A stretch of DNA of 64,000 nt from Mycobacterium haemophilum DSM 44634 (GCF_000340435.2 NZ_CP011883.2:716607-780606); one strand, 5' to 3'; shown: positions 39,192 through 48,348, counted from the first letter of the stretch. Notes: a model not told the origin generated them from the letters alone. Numbers and translations: made by a program.

Positions 39192-40379
39192 ATGGCTGAC
39201 GAATGGTTTGAAACCGTCGCTATTGCCCAGCAACGCGCTAAGCGGCGCCTGCCTAAATCTGTTTACTCTTCTCTGATTTCGGCCAGCGAAAATGGAATCA
39301 CCGTCACCGACAATGTTGAGGCATTCAGTGAACTCGGCTTTGCGCCCCATGTCATTGGTGTGACGGAAAAACGTGATCTATCGACCACCGTTATGGGACA
39401 AGATATTTCGCTGCCGGTTATCATTTCGCCGACCGGTGTCCAAGCGGTCGATCCAGGCGGTGAAGTTGCTGTCGCGCGGGCTGCAGCGGCACGGCGAACC
39501 GCGATGGGATTGTCCTCGTTCGCCAGTAAGCCGATCGAGGAGGTTATCGCCGCCAACCCCAAGGTCTTCTTCCAGGTGTATTGGCTCGGTGGTCGCGACG
39601 CGGTCGCCGAGCGTGTCGAACGGGCGCGTCAGGCCGGCGCGGTCGGCTTGATCGTCACCACCGACTGGACGTTCGCGCATGGTCGAGACTGGGGCAGCCC
39701 GAAGATCCCCGAGCAGATGAACCTGCGGACCATCCTGCGGTTGTCGCCGGAGGCGATCGTCCGACAGCGCTGGTTATGGCAGTTCGCCAAGACGCTGCGA
39801 CCACCGGACCTGCGGGTACCGAACCAGGCCCGACGCGGCGAGCCCGGCCCCGCGTTCTTTGCCGCCTATGGGGAGTGGATGAGCACACCGCCGCCGACCT
39901 GGGAAGACATCGCCTGGCTACGGCAACTGTGGGGCGGACCGTTCATGCTCAAGGGTGTGATGCGGGTCGACGATGCCAAAAAGGCTGTGGATGCCGGTGT
40001 TTCGGCGATATCGGTGTCGAACCACGGTGGCAACAACTTGGACGGAACGCCTGCCGCGATTCGCGCCTTGCCCGCGGTAGCGGCAGCCGTGGGCGACCAA
40101 ATCGAAGTGTTGCTCGACGGTGGCATCCGGCGCGGAAGCGATGTGGTCAAGGCGGTAGCGCTGGGCGCGCGTGCGGTGATGATCGGCCGCGCGTACCTGT
40201 GGGGGCTCGCCGCGGCCGGGCAAACCGGCGTCGAAAACGTCCTCGATATTCTGCGCGCGGGCATCGACTCGGCGTTGATGGGTCTGGGGCGTGCCAGCGT
40301 CGGTGACCTGCGCCCCGACGACATCCTGGTTCCGACCGGATTTGGCCGGGCGATGGGTGTGCCTCCCGATGCTGTCTAG
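39192..40379 (+). CDS. mftD: Mycofactocin FMN-dependent dehydrogenase MftD
   Basis: A 395-residue member of the FMN-dependent alpha-hydroxyacid dehydrogenase family, annotated lldD1 in M. tuberculosis (Rv0694). In mycofactocin synthesis MftD oxidizes the aminopyrrolidinone made by MftC and MftE to give the redox-active alpha-keto amide. The FMN-barrel is intact, with the catalytic histidine H278 in SNHGGNNLDGTPA and the C-terminal phosphate motif LDGGIRRGSDVVKAVALGA. It begins two bases after mftC. A direct lactate-oxidizing role is less likely given its place in the operon. Confidence 0.93.
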   Translation: MADEWFETVAIAQQRAKRRLPKSVYSSLISASENGITVTDNVEAFSELGFAPHVIGVTEKRDLSTTVMGQDISLPVIISPTGVQAVDPGGEVAVARAAAARRTAMGLSSFASKPIEEVIAANPKVFFQVYWLGGRDAVAERVERARQAGAVGLIVTTDWTFAHGRDWGSPKIPEQMNLRTILRLSPEAIVRQRWLWQFAKTLRPPDLRVPNQARRGEPGPAFFAAYGEWMSTPPPTWEDIAWLRQLWGGPFMLKGVMRVDDAKKAVDAGVSAISVSNHGGNNLDGTPAAIRALPAVAAAVGDQIEVLLDGGIRRGSDVVKAVALGARAVMIGRAYLWGLAAAGQTGVENVLDILRAGIDSALMGLGRASVGDLRPDDILVPTGFGRAMGVPPDAV

Positions 40380-40547
40380 TCCGTAAACGGGTGGCGTCTG
40401 CAGCCCCCGGCGATTGGCTGGTACCCGGTTGCCCTAGAGTCAGCGGCTGGGGGAGCGACCTCCGTCAAAATCCTGATACGGACGTTGCAATCGTGGCGGG
40501 CGAGCCGAATATCGACCTCGACACGCGCCACGCTGGAAAAAAATTTT

Positions 40548-41321
40548 ATGGAAGGTTCAACAATCGGTACACGCCAGGAGAATTCGGCCTACCATCGGCA
40601 AGTGCCCGTACTCGGGGAACTAGCGAGTGCGACGTCGAGCCAGTTAGCAAGCATCTCGCCGTCAATCATGATCCCGCTGGGGTCTACCGAACAACACGGT
40701 CCACACCTGCCGCTCGATACCGACACCAGGATCGCGACCGCCGTCGCTCGAGGGGCTCGGGCTCGTCTCATGACCCACGTCGAACAGGACTGGCTGGTGG
40801 CACCGGCGCTGGCCTACGGTGCCAGCGGTGAGCACCAAAGTTTCCCCGGAACGATCTCCATCGGTGCCGAGGCCTTGACTGCGCTGCTGGTGGAGTACGG
40901 CAGGTCGGCTTGCGGCTGGGCGCAGCGCCTAGTCTTCATTAACGGCCACGGCGGCAATGTCGGCGCGTTGGACCGTGCAGTGAGCAGACTGCGCGCCGAA
41001 GGCCGTGACGTCGCATGGTGCCCGTGTACCGCCGCCGGCGGCGATGCCCATGCCGGGCACACCGAGACATCGGTGTTGCTGCATATCTCACCAGCCGACG
41101 TGCTGACTGACCGGTGGCTCGCCGGTAACGGTGCACCGTTGGCGGAATTGCTTCCGGCCATGCGCAGCGGGGGAGTCGCGGCAGTCAGCACGGTTGGAGT
41201 GTTGGGGGACCCCACCACCGCGACCGAAGATGAGGGCAAACGCATCGTCGCGGAGATGGTCGACGGGTGTGTGCGTCGAGTTGCTCGTTGGCTTCCTGGG
41301 GCCGACGGGATGCTGACATGA
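40548..41321 (+). CDS. mftE: Mycofactocin creatininase-type peptidase MftE
   Basis: A 257-residue creatininase-family metallopeptidase that cuts the modified Val-Tyr end from MftA. The metal-binding signatures are PLGSTEQHGPHLPLDTDT at about 43-60 and VFINGHGGN at about 129-137, with HAGHTETS later. The start is uncertain: the residue aligned with the M. tuberculosis N terminus (NSAYHR here) is preceded by GAG, not a start codon. I chose ATG 40548 as the nearest upstream start; GTG 40602 is the shorter alternative. A gap of 168 bases separates it from mftD. A MIRU-type element overlaps its stop. Confidence 0.9.
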   Translation: MEGSTIGTRQENSAYHRQVPVLGELASATSSQLASISPSIMIPLGSTEQHGPHLPLDTDTRIATAVARGARARLMTHVEQDWLVAPALAYGASGEHQSFPGTISIGAEALTALLVEYGRSACGWAQRLVFINGHGGNVGALDRAVSRLRAEGRDVAWCPCTAAGGDAHAGHTETSVLLHISPADVLTDRWLAGNGAPLAELLPAMRSGGVAAVSTVGVLGDPTTATEDEGKRIVAEMVDGCVRRVARWLPGADGMLT

Positions 41322-41479
41322 CCCGCGCCGCCGACGATGCAGAGCGCAGCGATGAGGAGGAGTGGCGCATAGGCACGGCCGACGACGATGCAGAGCGCAG
41401 CGATGAGGAGGAGTGGCGCATAGGCACGGCCGCCGACGATGATGCCGGCGCAGCCGGGATCGAGGAGCCGCGCTTATGA
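41318..41479 (+). repeat. MIRU-type element with two 51-bp tandem units, mftE-mftF junction
   Basis: The element begins ATGACCCGCGCC overlapping the mftE stop and ends TTATGA overlapping the mftF start. Two copies of a 51-base unit start at 41333 and 41384. It encodes a 53-residue acidic peptide with DDAERSDEEEWRIGTA twice. In H37Rv, as I recall, mftE and mftF abut without such an element. The copy number is a multiple of three bases per unit, so coupling of translation is preserved. Confidence 0.88.
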
Positions 41480-42888
41480 CTCAGGCCCGACTGCCGGATG
41501 GGTTCGCCGTTCAGGTCGATCGCCGAGTGCGCGTGCTCGGCGACGGCTCGGCCCTGCTCGGGGGGTCACCAACCCGCCTGCTGCGGTTGGCTCCGGCGGC
41601 CCAAGAGATGTTGTCTGATGGCCGGCTGAAGGTGCGTGACGAAGTCAGCGCCCAGCTGGCACGCACCCTGCTGGACGCCACGGTGGCGCATCCCCGGCCC
41701 GCGGGTGGCCCGTCGCACCGCGACGTGACCGTGGTGATTCCGGTGCGTGACAACGCCGCTGGGGTGCGGCGTTTGGTGAGCTCACTACGCGGATTACGCG
41801 TCGTTGTGGTCGACGACGGTTCGTTGTGCCCACTTAAGCCGGAGGACTTCGTGGGTGCGCACTGCGACGTCGAGGTGTTGCGCAATCCGCGCAGTAAAGG
41901 GCCAGCGGCGGCGCGCAACATCGGGCTGGCCGCCTGCGCTACCGACTTCGTCGCATTTATGGATTCCGATGTTTCGCCGCGGCGTGGTTGGCTAGAAGCC
42001 CTGCTCGGTCACTTCTGCGATCCCACCGTCGCCCTGGTCGCCCCACGCATCATCGGTCTCTCGCAGGGCGTGAACGCGGTAGCTCGTTACGAGGCGGTGC
42101 ACTCGTCACTGGACCTCGGTCAGCGAGAAGCGCCGGTGTTGCCCCACAGCACGGTGTCCTACGTACCTAGCGCGGCGATCATCTGTCGCCGCTCCGCCAT
42201 CTGCGAGGTCGGCGGGTTCGATGAGACGCTGCAGTCCGGCGAGGACGTCGACCTGTGCTGGCGGCTCATCGAAGCAGGCGCCCGGCTGCGCTACGAGCCC
42301 ATCGCGCTGGTCGCTCACGACCACCGCACCGAATTGCGTGATTGGATTGTGCGCAAAGCATTCTATGGCGGCTCGGCGGCGCCGCTATCGGTGCGTCACC
42401 CGGACAAGACCGCTCCGTTGGTGATCTCCGGCTGGGCACTGATGGCCTGGATACTGATGGCCGTCGGGACGAGCATCACGCAGCTCGCGTCGCTGGTGAT
42501 CGCCGTCCTGACGGGTCGCCGAATCGCCAGAGCGATGCGCAGTGCCGAGACATCGCTGCGCGATATTGTCGCGATCGCCACCCGCGGTCTATGGTCGACG
42601 GCGCTGCAACTGGCATCGGCCGTTTGTCGGCATTACTGGCCGGTGGCATTGCTGGCAGCCATCGCGTCGCGGCACTGTAGGCGGGTTGTGCTGATCGCGG
42701 CGGTCGTCGACGGAGTGGTGGACTGGCTGCGCCGCAGGGACGCCATCGGCGACGATGCCGAACCGATCGGACTACTGACCTATCTGGTGCTCAAACGGGT
42801 CGATGACCTGGCCTACGGCATCGGGCTGTGGTGGGGTGTGGTGCGCGAACGCAACATTGGTGCGCTCAAGCCGCAGATTCGGACCTAG
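41476..42888 (+). CDS. mftF: Mycofactocin glycosyltransferase MftF
   Basis: A 470-residue family 2 glycosyltransferase that adds beta-1,4-glucose units to mycofactocin. The GT-A core has VVIPVRDNAAGVRRLV at about 86-101, the metal motif in FMDSDVSPRRGW, and SGEDVDLCWRLIEAGARL. Two or more hydrophobic segments near residues 315-345 and 385-415 suggest membrane attachment. The start at 41476 overlaps the stop of the MIRU peptide. Equivalent to Rv0696, with the same length. Confidence 0.94.
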   Translation: MTQARLPDGFAVQVDRRVRVLGDGSALLGGSPTRLLRLAPAAQEMLSDGRLKVRDEVSAQLARTLLDATVAHPRPAGGPSHRDVTVVIPVRDNAAGVRRLVSSLRGLRVVVVDDGSLCPLKPEDFVGAHCDVEVLRNPRSKGPAAARNIGLAACATDFVAFMDSDVSPRRGWLEALLGHFCDPTVALVAPRIIGLSQGVNAVARYEAVHSSLDLGQREAPVLPHSTVSYVPSAAIICRRSAICEVGGFDETLQSGEDVDLCWRLIEAGARLRYEPIALVAHDHRTELRDWIVRKAFYGGSAAPLSVRHPDKTAPLVISGWALMAWILMAVGTSITQLASLVIAVLTGRRIARAMRSAETSLRDIVAIATRGLWSTALQLASAVCRHYWPVALLAAIASRHCRRVVLIAAVVDGVVDWLRRRDAIGDDAEPIGLLTYLVLKRVDDLAYGIGLWWGVVRERNIGALKPQIRT

Positions 42889-42906
42889 CCGCCGCGTTGA
42901 CTTGCC

Positions 42907-44346
42907 TTGGTTAAAGCCGTCTCGCGCAGCGATGTGCTGATCGTCGGTGCTGGCAGTGCTGGATCGGTTGTTGCCGAACGTCTTTCCGCCGATCCCGGCT
43001 GCGTGGTGACCGTGCTCGAGGCAGGTCCTGGGCTCGCCGACCCCGCATTGCTGGCTCAGACCGCCAACGGCTTGCAATTGCCGATCGGCGTTAGCAGCCC
43101 GCTGGTTCAGCGCTATTTGACAAAGCTCACCGATAAACCGGCTCGTCAATTGCCCATCGTGCGCGGAGCCACGGTCGGCGGTTCCGGCGCGGTCAACGGC
43201 GGCTACTTCTGTCGCGGATTGCCTTACGATTTCGAACGTGCCGCGATACCCGGCTGGGGGTGGTCAGACGTCCTCGACCACTTCCGGGCTATCGAGACGG
43301 ACCTGGATTTCGATGGCCCCGCCCACGGCAACACCGGTCCCATTCCTGTTCGGCGGACTCGCGAGATGACAGGCGCCACTGAGGCTTTCCTAGCGGCTAC
43401 CCAGCGCGCAGGGTTCCCGTGGATCGCTGACCTCAACGATGTTGGGCCGCACATGCCTTCAGGTGTAGGAGCGGTTCCGCTCAACATCATTGACGGTGTG
43501 CGCACCAGCTCCGGCGTCAGCTATCTACTACCCGCGCTGAGACGACCCAACCTGACGTTGCTGGCCCAGACGCGGGCCCTGCGGCTGCGCTTCTCCGCCG
43601 CAACCGCGGTAGCTGTTGACGCGATCGGCCCAGATGGCCTGATCTCTCTGGCTGCTGACCGAATCGTATTGTGCGCCGGAGCGATTCAGTCGGCTCATCT
43701 GCTGATGCTGTCGGGCGTCGGTGATGAGGCCATGCTGCGGGCTGCCGGTGTGAGAGTGGTGGTGGCGCTGCCGGTGGGGATGGAATGCAGCGACCATCCG
43801 GAATGGGTGATGCCCACCAATTGGGCGGTGGCGGTGGATCGACCGGTATTAGAGGTGGTGCTAAGCACCGCTGATGGCATTGAAATACGGCCGTACACAG
43901 GTGGTTTCGTCGCAATGACCGGCGACGGTAGCGTCGGCCATCGCGACTGGCCGCATATCGGGGTGGCGCTCATGCAGCCGCGGGCGCGCGGGCGCATTAC
44001 CCTAGTCTCGCCTGATCCCCAGGTGCCGGCTCGCATCGAACACCGCTACGACAGCGAGCCCGCTGATGTCGCGGCGCTGCGTCAAGGCAGCGAATTGGCC
44101 CGCGAATTATTTGGTGCGGCAACGCGTATCGGTCCAACCGTGTGGTCGACGTCGCAACATTTGTGTGGCAGCGCCCCGATGGGCGCCGAGCGTAACCCGC
44201 GGGCCGTCGTCGACCATCGGTGTCGGGTCCGCGGCATCGAGAACCTCTGGGTGATTGACGGCTCTATTTTGCCCGCAATCACCAGCCGTGGGCCGCACGC
44301 CACCATCGTGATGCTGGCACACCGCGCCGCTGAGTTCGTGCACTGA
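42907..44346 (+). CDS. mftG: Mycofactocin GMC oxidoreductase MftG
   Basis: A 479-residue GMC-family flavoprotein, equal in length to Rv0697. MftG has been linked to re-oxidation of mycofactocinol and passing electrons to respiration. The FAD motif VLIVGAGSAGSVVAERLS lies at about 10-27, GGSGAVNGG at about 93-101, and the C-terminal active-site region is LWVIDGSILPAITSRGPH. The TTG at 42907 gives the expected length but has no clear Shine-Dalgarno; it starts 18 bases after mftF. It closes the mft operon. Confidence 0.92.
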   Translation: MVKAVSRSDVLIVGAGSAGSVVAERLSADPGCVVTVLEAGPGLADPALLAQTANGLQLPIGVSSPLVQRYLTKLTDKPARQLPIVRGATVGGSGAVNGGYFCRGLPYDFERAAIPGWGWSDVLDHFRAIETDLDFDGPAHGNTGPIPVRRTREMTGATEAFLAATQRAGFPWIADLNDVGPHMPSGVGAVPLNIIDGVRTSSGVSYLLPALRRPNLTLLAQTRALRLRFSAATAVAVDAIGPDGLISLAADRIVLCAGAIQSAHLLMLSGVGDEAMLRAAGVRVVVALPVGMECSDHPEWVMPTNWAVAVDRPVLEVVLSTADGIEIRPYTGGFVAMTGDGSVGHRDWPHIGVALMQPRARGRITLVSPDPQVPARIEHRYDSEPADVAALRQGSELARELFGAATRIGPTVWSTSQHLCGSAPMGAERNPRAVVDHRCRVRGIENLWVIDGSILPAITSRGPHATIVMLAHRAAEFVH

Positions 44347-44376
44347 ACTCAGGATCGGGCCACCAGGCGCGTGCGG

Positions 44377-44853
44377 TCAGGTTGCCGGTGTGACCCATAC
44401 CGTGATATCGGCGTGGACCACTTCGGTGCCGCTGCGGTCGGTCACCCGGACCGGCACGACCACCTCGACGCCTTCGCTGATCTGGGAAAAATCCGGCGGG
44501 TCCAGTCTGGCCTGCGCGTGCAGTGACGTGGTGGCTTTCGCCAAGTACTGCACGGTCATCGCCTTCGGGATCCAGCGGTGGCTGCGCGGCACCGTAGCTT
44601 CCATCAGCATTCCCATCGCCATTTCGGCGGCGTTGCAGGATGCGATCGCATGCACGGTGTGCAAGTGGTTGTGGATGAAAAACCACTTAGGCACCTTGAC
44701 CTCGGCCAAGCCCGGCTCCATCCGCACCACGTGCGGCAGGATCGAGGCGAAATAAGGCACTCGCGCCACCGCCGCCGCTGAGAAGAGCCGGGTCCCGCCG
44801 GGGCGGGCAGCTAAGGTTTTCCAGACCTTATAGGTGGTGCTCGGACCGGTCAT
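44377..44853 (-). CDS. DUF4442 hotdog-fold protein
   Basis: A 158-residue protein resembling the DUF4442 thioesterase-like hotdog family. Visible family features are FFIHNHLHTVHAIASCNAAEMAMG at about 58-81 (read in pieces) and a beta-rich C-terminal half ending DITVWVTPAT. It converges on mftG with 30 bases between the stops. Hotdog proteins of this class probably act on acyl-CoAs or acyl carrier proteins, but no catalytic residue can be assigned. I do not place it at this site in H37Rv with confidence. Confidence 0.82.
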   Translation of the reverse strand: MTGPSTTYKVWKTLAARPGGTRLFSAAAVARVPYFASILPHVVRMEPGLAEVKVPKWFFIHNHLHTVHAIASCNAAEMAMGMLMEATVPRSHRWIPKAMTVQYLAKATTSLHAQARLDPPDFSQISEGVEVVVPVRVTDRSGTEVVHADITVWVTPAT

Positions 44854-45488
44854 GACGACAGACCTTACGTTGCAGCCTCAAGCGGAGTCGCGATACGTGG
44901 TGAGTGGCTACCCACCTACTCGGGAGGGTCCAGCCCCTTTCTCCGCATGAAGATCGCGTTCGAGTTGCGAGGCGGATGGATCTTGTTTTCCCGTCCTTGC
45001 GTCCGAGCGCTACCGCCGGGTCTTTCCCTCCGCGCGCCCCATTCGGCGTTGAGGTCGCGGGGGCTCTTGCGTGAGTGGTCAGGCTAGTCTCCATGAGCCC
45101 ACAGGCTTGGTGCGTGTCGTCAAATTAGCCGCCTTCAAACTGACCCACTACCGCCACTCCCCGAAATTTGGCCGATACCGTGAAGTAAGGCATACTGTTC
45201 AGGTTGCCTTGCGCCAGGTTTACGCCTGGCCGGGCATACGACCAGCGCCCACACGGGGCGCGTCCGGTCCCATCCTTGACGTGCGACTTAATTTCGGTCT
45301 TGAAATTGAGCGCGGCAAGGCTGCGTGCGGGTGACATGCCCGAGCGCGGGGGTCGGTGAACCACGACAGGTAAACAGCGGCGCAGTATCCGGCGCGACGC
45401 TAGACCGGCCCACGTTGGCCGGGTAGGTCGGCGCGCTGGGGGCACCAGGTCCGGATACGGGCCTTAAGTGGAGTGAGGTAGGAAAAGC
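44854..45488 (+). other. Intergenic region and S10 operon leader
   Basis: About 635 bases without a gene I can support; an open frame at 45071-45334 has no recognizable features and spans the promoter. A hairpin GCCAGG (45213-45218) / CCTGGC (45225-45230) lies just inside the transcribed leader. The leader is long and GC-rich, suggesting regulation of the ribosomal operon at RNA level, but no known L4-binding fold was identified. Confidence 0.6.
45168..45196 (+). promoter_or_regulatory. Candidate S10 operon promoter
   Basis: TTGGCC (45168-45173) and CATACT (45191-45196) are 17 bases apart. The -35 with its flank ATTTGGCC is identical to that of the candidate rplN promoter. A start near 45203 leaves a leader of about 285 bases. 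Confidence 0.55.
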
Positions 45489-45794
45489 GTGGCGGGACAG
45501 AAGATCCGCATCAGGCTCAAGGCCTACGACCATGAGGCGATTGACGCCTCGGCTCGCAAAATCGTCGAGACCGTCGTACGCACCGGTGCCAGCGTCGTAG
45601 GTCCGGTGCCGCTGCCGACTGAGAAGAACGTGTACTGCGTCATCCGCTCGCCGCACAAGTACAAGGACTCGCGAGAGCACTTCGAAATGCGCACCCACAA
45701 GCGGCTGATCGACATCCTTGATCCAACGCCGAAGACGGTTGACGCCCTCATGCGTATCGATCTTCCGGCCAGTGTCGACGTCAACATCCAGTAG
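45489..45794 (+). CDS. rpsJ: 30S ribosomal protein S10
   Basis: S10 (NusE), 101 residues, part of the 30S head and of transcription antitermination complexes. It reads VAGQKIRIRLKAYDHEAIDA with the canonical IVETVVRTGASVVGPVPLPT. The GTG at 45489 is the conserved mycobacterial start. It heads the S10 operon, 14 bases before rplC. Confidence 0.98.
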   Translation: MAGQKIRIRLKAYDHEAIDASARKIVETVVRTGASVVGPVPLPTEKNVYCVIRSPHKYKDSREHFEMRTHKRLIDILDPTPKTVDALMRIDLPASVDVNIQ

Positions 45795-45808
45795 GAGATT
45801 GCAGAGCG

Positions 45809-46462
45809 ATGGCGCGAAAGGGCATTCTCGGTACCAAGCTGGGCATGACGCAGGTATTCGACGAGAACAACAGAGTTGTGCCGGTGACTGTGGTCAAGGC
45901 CGGGCCGAACGTGGTGACGCGCATCCGCACGCCGGAGCGCGATGGGTACAGCGCTGTGCAGCTGGCCTACGGCGAAATCAGCCCGCGGAAGGTCAACAAG
46001 CCGGTGACGGGCCAGTACAACTCCGCGGGTGTGAACCCGCGCCGTTACTTGGCTGAACTGCGTCTGGACCACCCGGACGCGGCGGCTGAGTACGAGGTCG
46101 GCCAAGAGCTGACGGCGGAGATCTTCGCCGAAGCCACGTACGTCGATGTGACCGGGACCTCCAAGGGCAAGGGCTTCGCCGGCACCATGAAGCGGCACGG
46201 CTTCCGCGGGCAGGGCGCCAGTCACGGTGCCCAGGCAGTGCACCGCCGTCCGGGTTCGATCGGCGGCTGCGCCACTCCCGCCCGAGTATTCAAGGGCACC
46301 CGGATGGCTGGCCGCATGGGTAACGACCGGGTGACCGTCCAGAACCTGTTGGTGCACAAGGTCGATACCGAGAACGGCGTGCTGCTGATCAAAGGCGCCG
46401 TCCCCGGCCGCACGGGTGGGCTCGTCATGGTCCGCAGCGCGATCAAACGAGGTGAGAAGTGA
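45809..46462 (+). CDS. rplC: 50S ribosomal protein L3
   Basis: L3, 217 residues, an early 50S assembly protein reaching the peptidyl transferase centre. It has MARKGILGTKLGMTQVFDE at the N terminus and the conserved central loop GFRGQGASHGAQAVHRRPGS, whose tip includes the residue altered in some linezolid-resistant isolates (C154 in M. tuberculosis; here GGCATPARVFKG). Length matches the family. The stop overlaps rplD (TGATG). Confidence 0.97.
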   Translation: MARKGILGTKLGMTQVFDENNRVVPVTVVKAGPNVVTRIRTPERDGYSAVQLAYGEISPRKVNKPVTGQYNSAGVNPRRYLAELRLDHPDAAAEYEVGQELTAEIFAEATYVDVTGTSKGKGFAGTMKRHGFRGQGASHGAQAVHRRPGSIGGCATPARVFKGTRMAGRMGNDRVTVQNLLVHKVDTENGVLLIKGAVPGRTGGLVMVRSAIKRGEK

Positions 46463-47151
46463 TGGCAGCCCGGAACGAAGCAGCCGAGAAGGCCCAGAAG
46501 ATCCGGAAAATCGACGTCAAGACACCGGATGGCAAGGTCGACGGCACCATCGAGCTGCCGGCCGAGCTGTTCGACGCCCCCGCGAATATCGCGTTGATGC
46601 ACCAGGTAGTCACGGCTCAGCGGGCGGCGGCTCGGCAGGGTACGCACTCGACCAAGACGCGTGGCGACGTCAGTGGTGGTGGCCGCAAGCCTTATCGGCA
46701 GAAGGGGACCGGTCGCGCTCGGCAGGGCTCGACGCGGGCCCCCCAGTTCACCGGTGGCGGGACCGTGCACGGTCCCAAGCCGCGCGACTACAGCCAACGC
46801 ACACCCAAGAAGATGATCGCCGCGGCGTTGCGCGGGGCGTTGTCCGACCGGGCACGCAACGGGCGCATCCACGCGGTCACCGAGTTGGTTACCGGCCAGA
46901 CTCCTTCCACGAAGAGCGCCAAGGAGTTCCTGGGCACACTGACAGATCGCAAGCAGGTGTTAGTCGTCGTCGGCCGTAGCGACGAGACCGGCGCGAAAAG
47001 CGTGCGTAACCTGCCCGGTGTGCATCTCCTGTCGCCCGACCAGCTCAACACCTATGACGTGCTGCGCGCCGACGACCTGGTGTTCAGCGTTGAGGCCCTT
47101 AACGCCTATATCACCGCCAACACCGCTTCTTCCGAGGAGGTTTCGGCCTGA
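46462..47151 (+). CDS. rplD: 50S ribosomal protein L4
   Basis: L4, 229 residues, lines the peptide exit tunnel; in many bacteria it also represses the S10 operon. The tunnel loop GGGRKPYRQKGTGRARQGS is intact at about 73-91. I start at ATG 46462, which overlaps the rplC stop; a GTG three bases earlier is also in frame. An N-terminal extension of about 18 charged residues (AARNEAAEKAQKIRK) precedes the conserved fold, as in other mycobacteria. Confidence 0.97.
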   Translation: MAARNEAAEKAQKIRKIDVKTPDGKVDGTIELPAELFDAPANIALMHQVVTAQRAAARQGTHSTKTRGDVSGGGRKPYRQKGTGRARQGSTRAPQFTGGGTVHGPKPRDYSQRTPKKMIAAALRGALSDRARNGRIHAVTELVTGQTPSTKSAKEFLGTLTDRKQVLVVVGRSDETGAKSVRNLPGVHLLSPDQLNTYDVLRADDLVFSVEALNAYITANTASSEEVSA

Positions 47152-47453
47152 TGGCAACCATCGCTGACCCCCGCGACATCATCCTGGCCCCGGTCATTTC
47201 GGAGAAGTCCTACGGGCTGCTGGACGACAACGTGTACACGTTCGTCGTGCACCCCGATTCGAACAAGACGCAGATCAAGATCGCTATCGAGAAGATCTTC
47301 TCCGTCAAGGTCGCATCGGTGAACACCGCCAATAGGCAGGGCAAACGCAAGCGCACCAGGACCGGATTCGGCAAGCGCAAGAACACCAAGCGGGCCATCG
47401 TCACCCTGGCGCCGGGCAGCAAGCCGATCGACCTGTTCGGAGCACCGGCCTAG
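47151..47453 (+). CDS. rplW: 50S ribosomal protein L23
   Basis: L23, 100 residues, located at the tunnel exit where trigger factor and SRP dock. Conserved text includes VISEKSYGLLDDNVYTFVVH and the basic loop NRQGKRKRTRTGFGKRKN. Its ATG overlaps the rplD stop by one base. Confidence 0.97.
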   Translation: MATIADPRDIILAPVISEKSYGLLDDNVYTFVVHPDSNKTQIKIAIEKIFSVKVASVNTANRQGKRKRTRTGFGKRKNTKRAIVTLAPGSKPIDLFGAPA

Positions 47454-47484
47454 CCGCGCGCGCGAGAGAAGGACCTGATTAGAC

Positions 47485-48327
47485 ATGGCAATTCGCAAGT
47501 ACAAGCCGACGACCCCCGGTCGTCGTGGCGCCAGCGTGTCCGACTTCGCCGAGATCACTCGTACGGAGCCGGAGAAGTCGCTGGTGCGTCCGCTGCACGG
47601 TCATGGTGGGCGCAACGCCCACGGCCGCATCACGACTCGCCACAAGGGTGGTGGCCATAAGCGCGCCTACCGGGTGATCGACTTCCGCCGCAACGACAAA
47701 GACGGTGTCAACGCCAAGGTCGCGCACATTGAATACGACCCGAACCGCACCGCAAACATCGCGTTGCTGCACTTCTTGGATGGCGAGAAGCGCTACATCA
47801 TTGCCCCGCAGGGACTCTCGCAGGGTGACGTGGTGGAATCAGGTGCCAACGCCGACATCAAGCCGGGTAACAACCTGCCGTTGCGCAATATCCCGGCCGG
47901 TACCTTGATCCACGCCGTGGAGCTGCGGCCGGGCGGTGGCGCCAAGCTCGCGCGATCGGCTGGGTCGAGCATCCAGTTGCTCGGCAAGGAAGCCAGCTAC
48001 GCGTCGTTGCGTATGCCCAGCGGTGAGATCCGCCGGGTTGACGTGCGCTGCCGCGCGACGGTCGGCGAGGTGGGCAATGCCGAGCAGGCAAACATCAACT
48101 GGGGCAAAGCCGGTCGTATGCGCTGGAAAGGTAAGCGGCCGTCGGTTCGTGGTGTCGTCATGAACCCGGTAGACCACCCGCACGGCGGTGGTGAGGGTAA
48201 GACCTCGGGTGGGCGTCACCCGGTCAGTCCGTGGGGCAAGCCGGAGGGCCGCACCCGCAACCCGAACAAAGCGAGCAACAAACTCATCGTCCGACGCCGG
48301 CGCACCGGCAAGAAGCACGGCCGCTAA
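47485..48327 (+). CDS. rplB: 50S ribosomal protein L2
   Basis: L2, 280 residues, required for subunit association and peptidyl transfer. The conserved C-terminal NPVDHPHGGGEGKTSGGRHP, with the histidine important for peptidyl transferase, is intact at about residues 228-247. The start follows AGAGAAGGA. Normal mycobacterial length. Confidence 0.98.
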   Translation: MAIRKYKPTTPGRRGASVSDFAEITRTEPEKSLVRPLHGHGGRNAHGRITTRHKGGGHKRAYRVIDFRRNDKDGVNAKVAHIEYDPNRTANIALLHFLDGEKRYIIAPQGLSQGDVVESGANADIKPGNNLPLRNIPAGTLIHAVELRPGGGAKLARSAGSSIQLLGKEASYASLRMPSGEIRRVDVRCRATVGEVGNAEQANINWGKAGRMRWKGKRPSVRGVVMNPVDHPHGGGEGKTSGGRHPVSPWGKPEGRTRNPNKASNKLIVRRRRTGKKHGR

Positions 48328-48348
48328 GAAGTCAGGGAGTAGCCAACC

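Noticed and set aside
45071..45334. An 87-codon open frame upstream of rpsJ
   Set aside because: It spans the proposed S10 promoter and leader, has no domain or ribosome binding site, and a composition like random GC-rich DNA.
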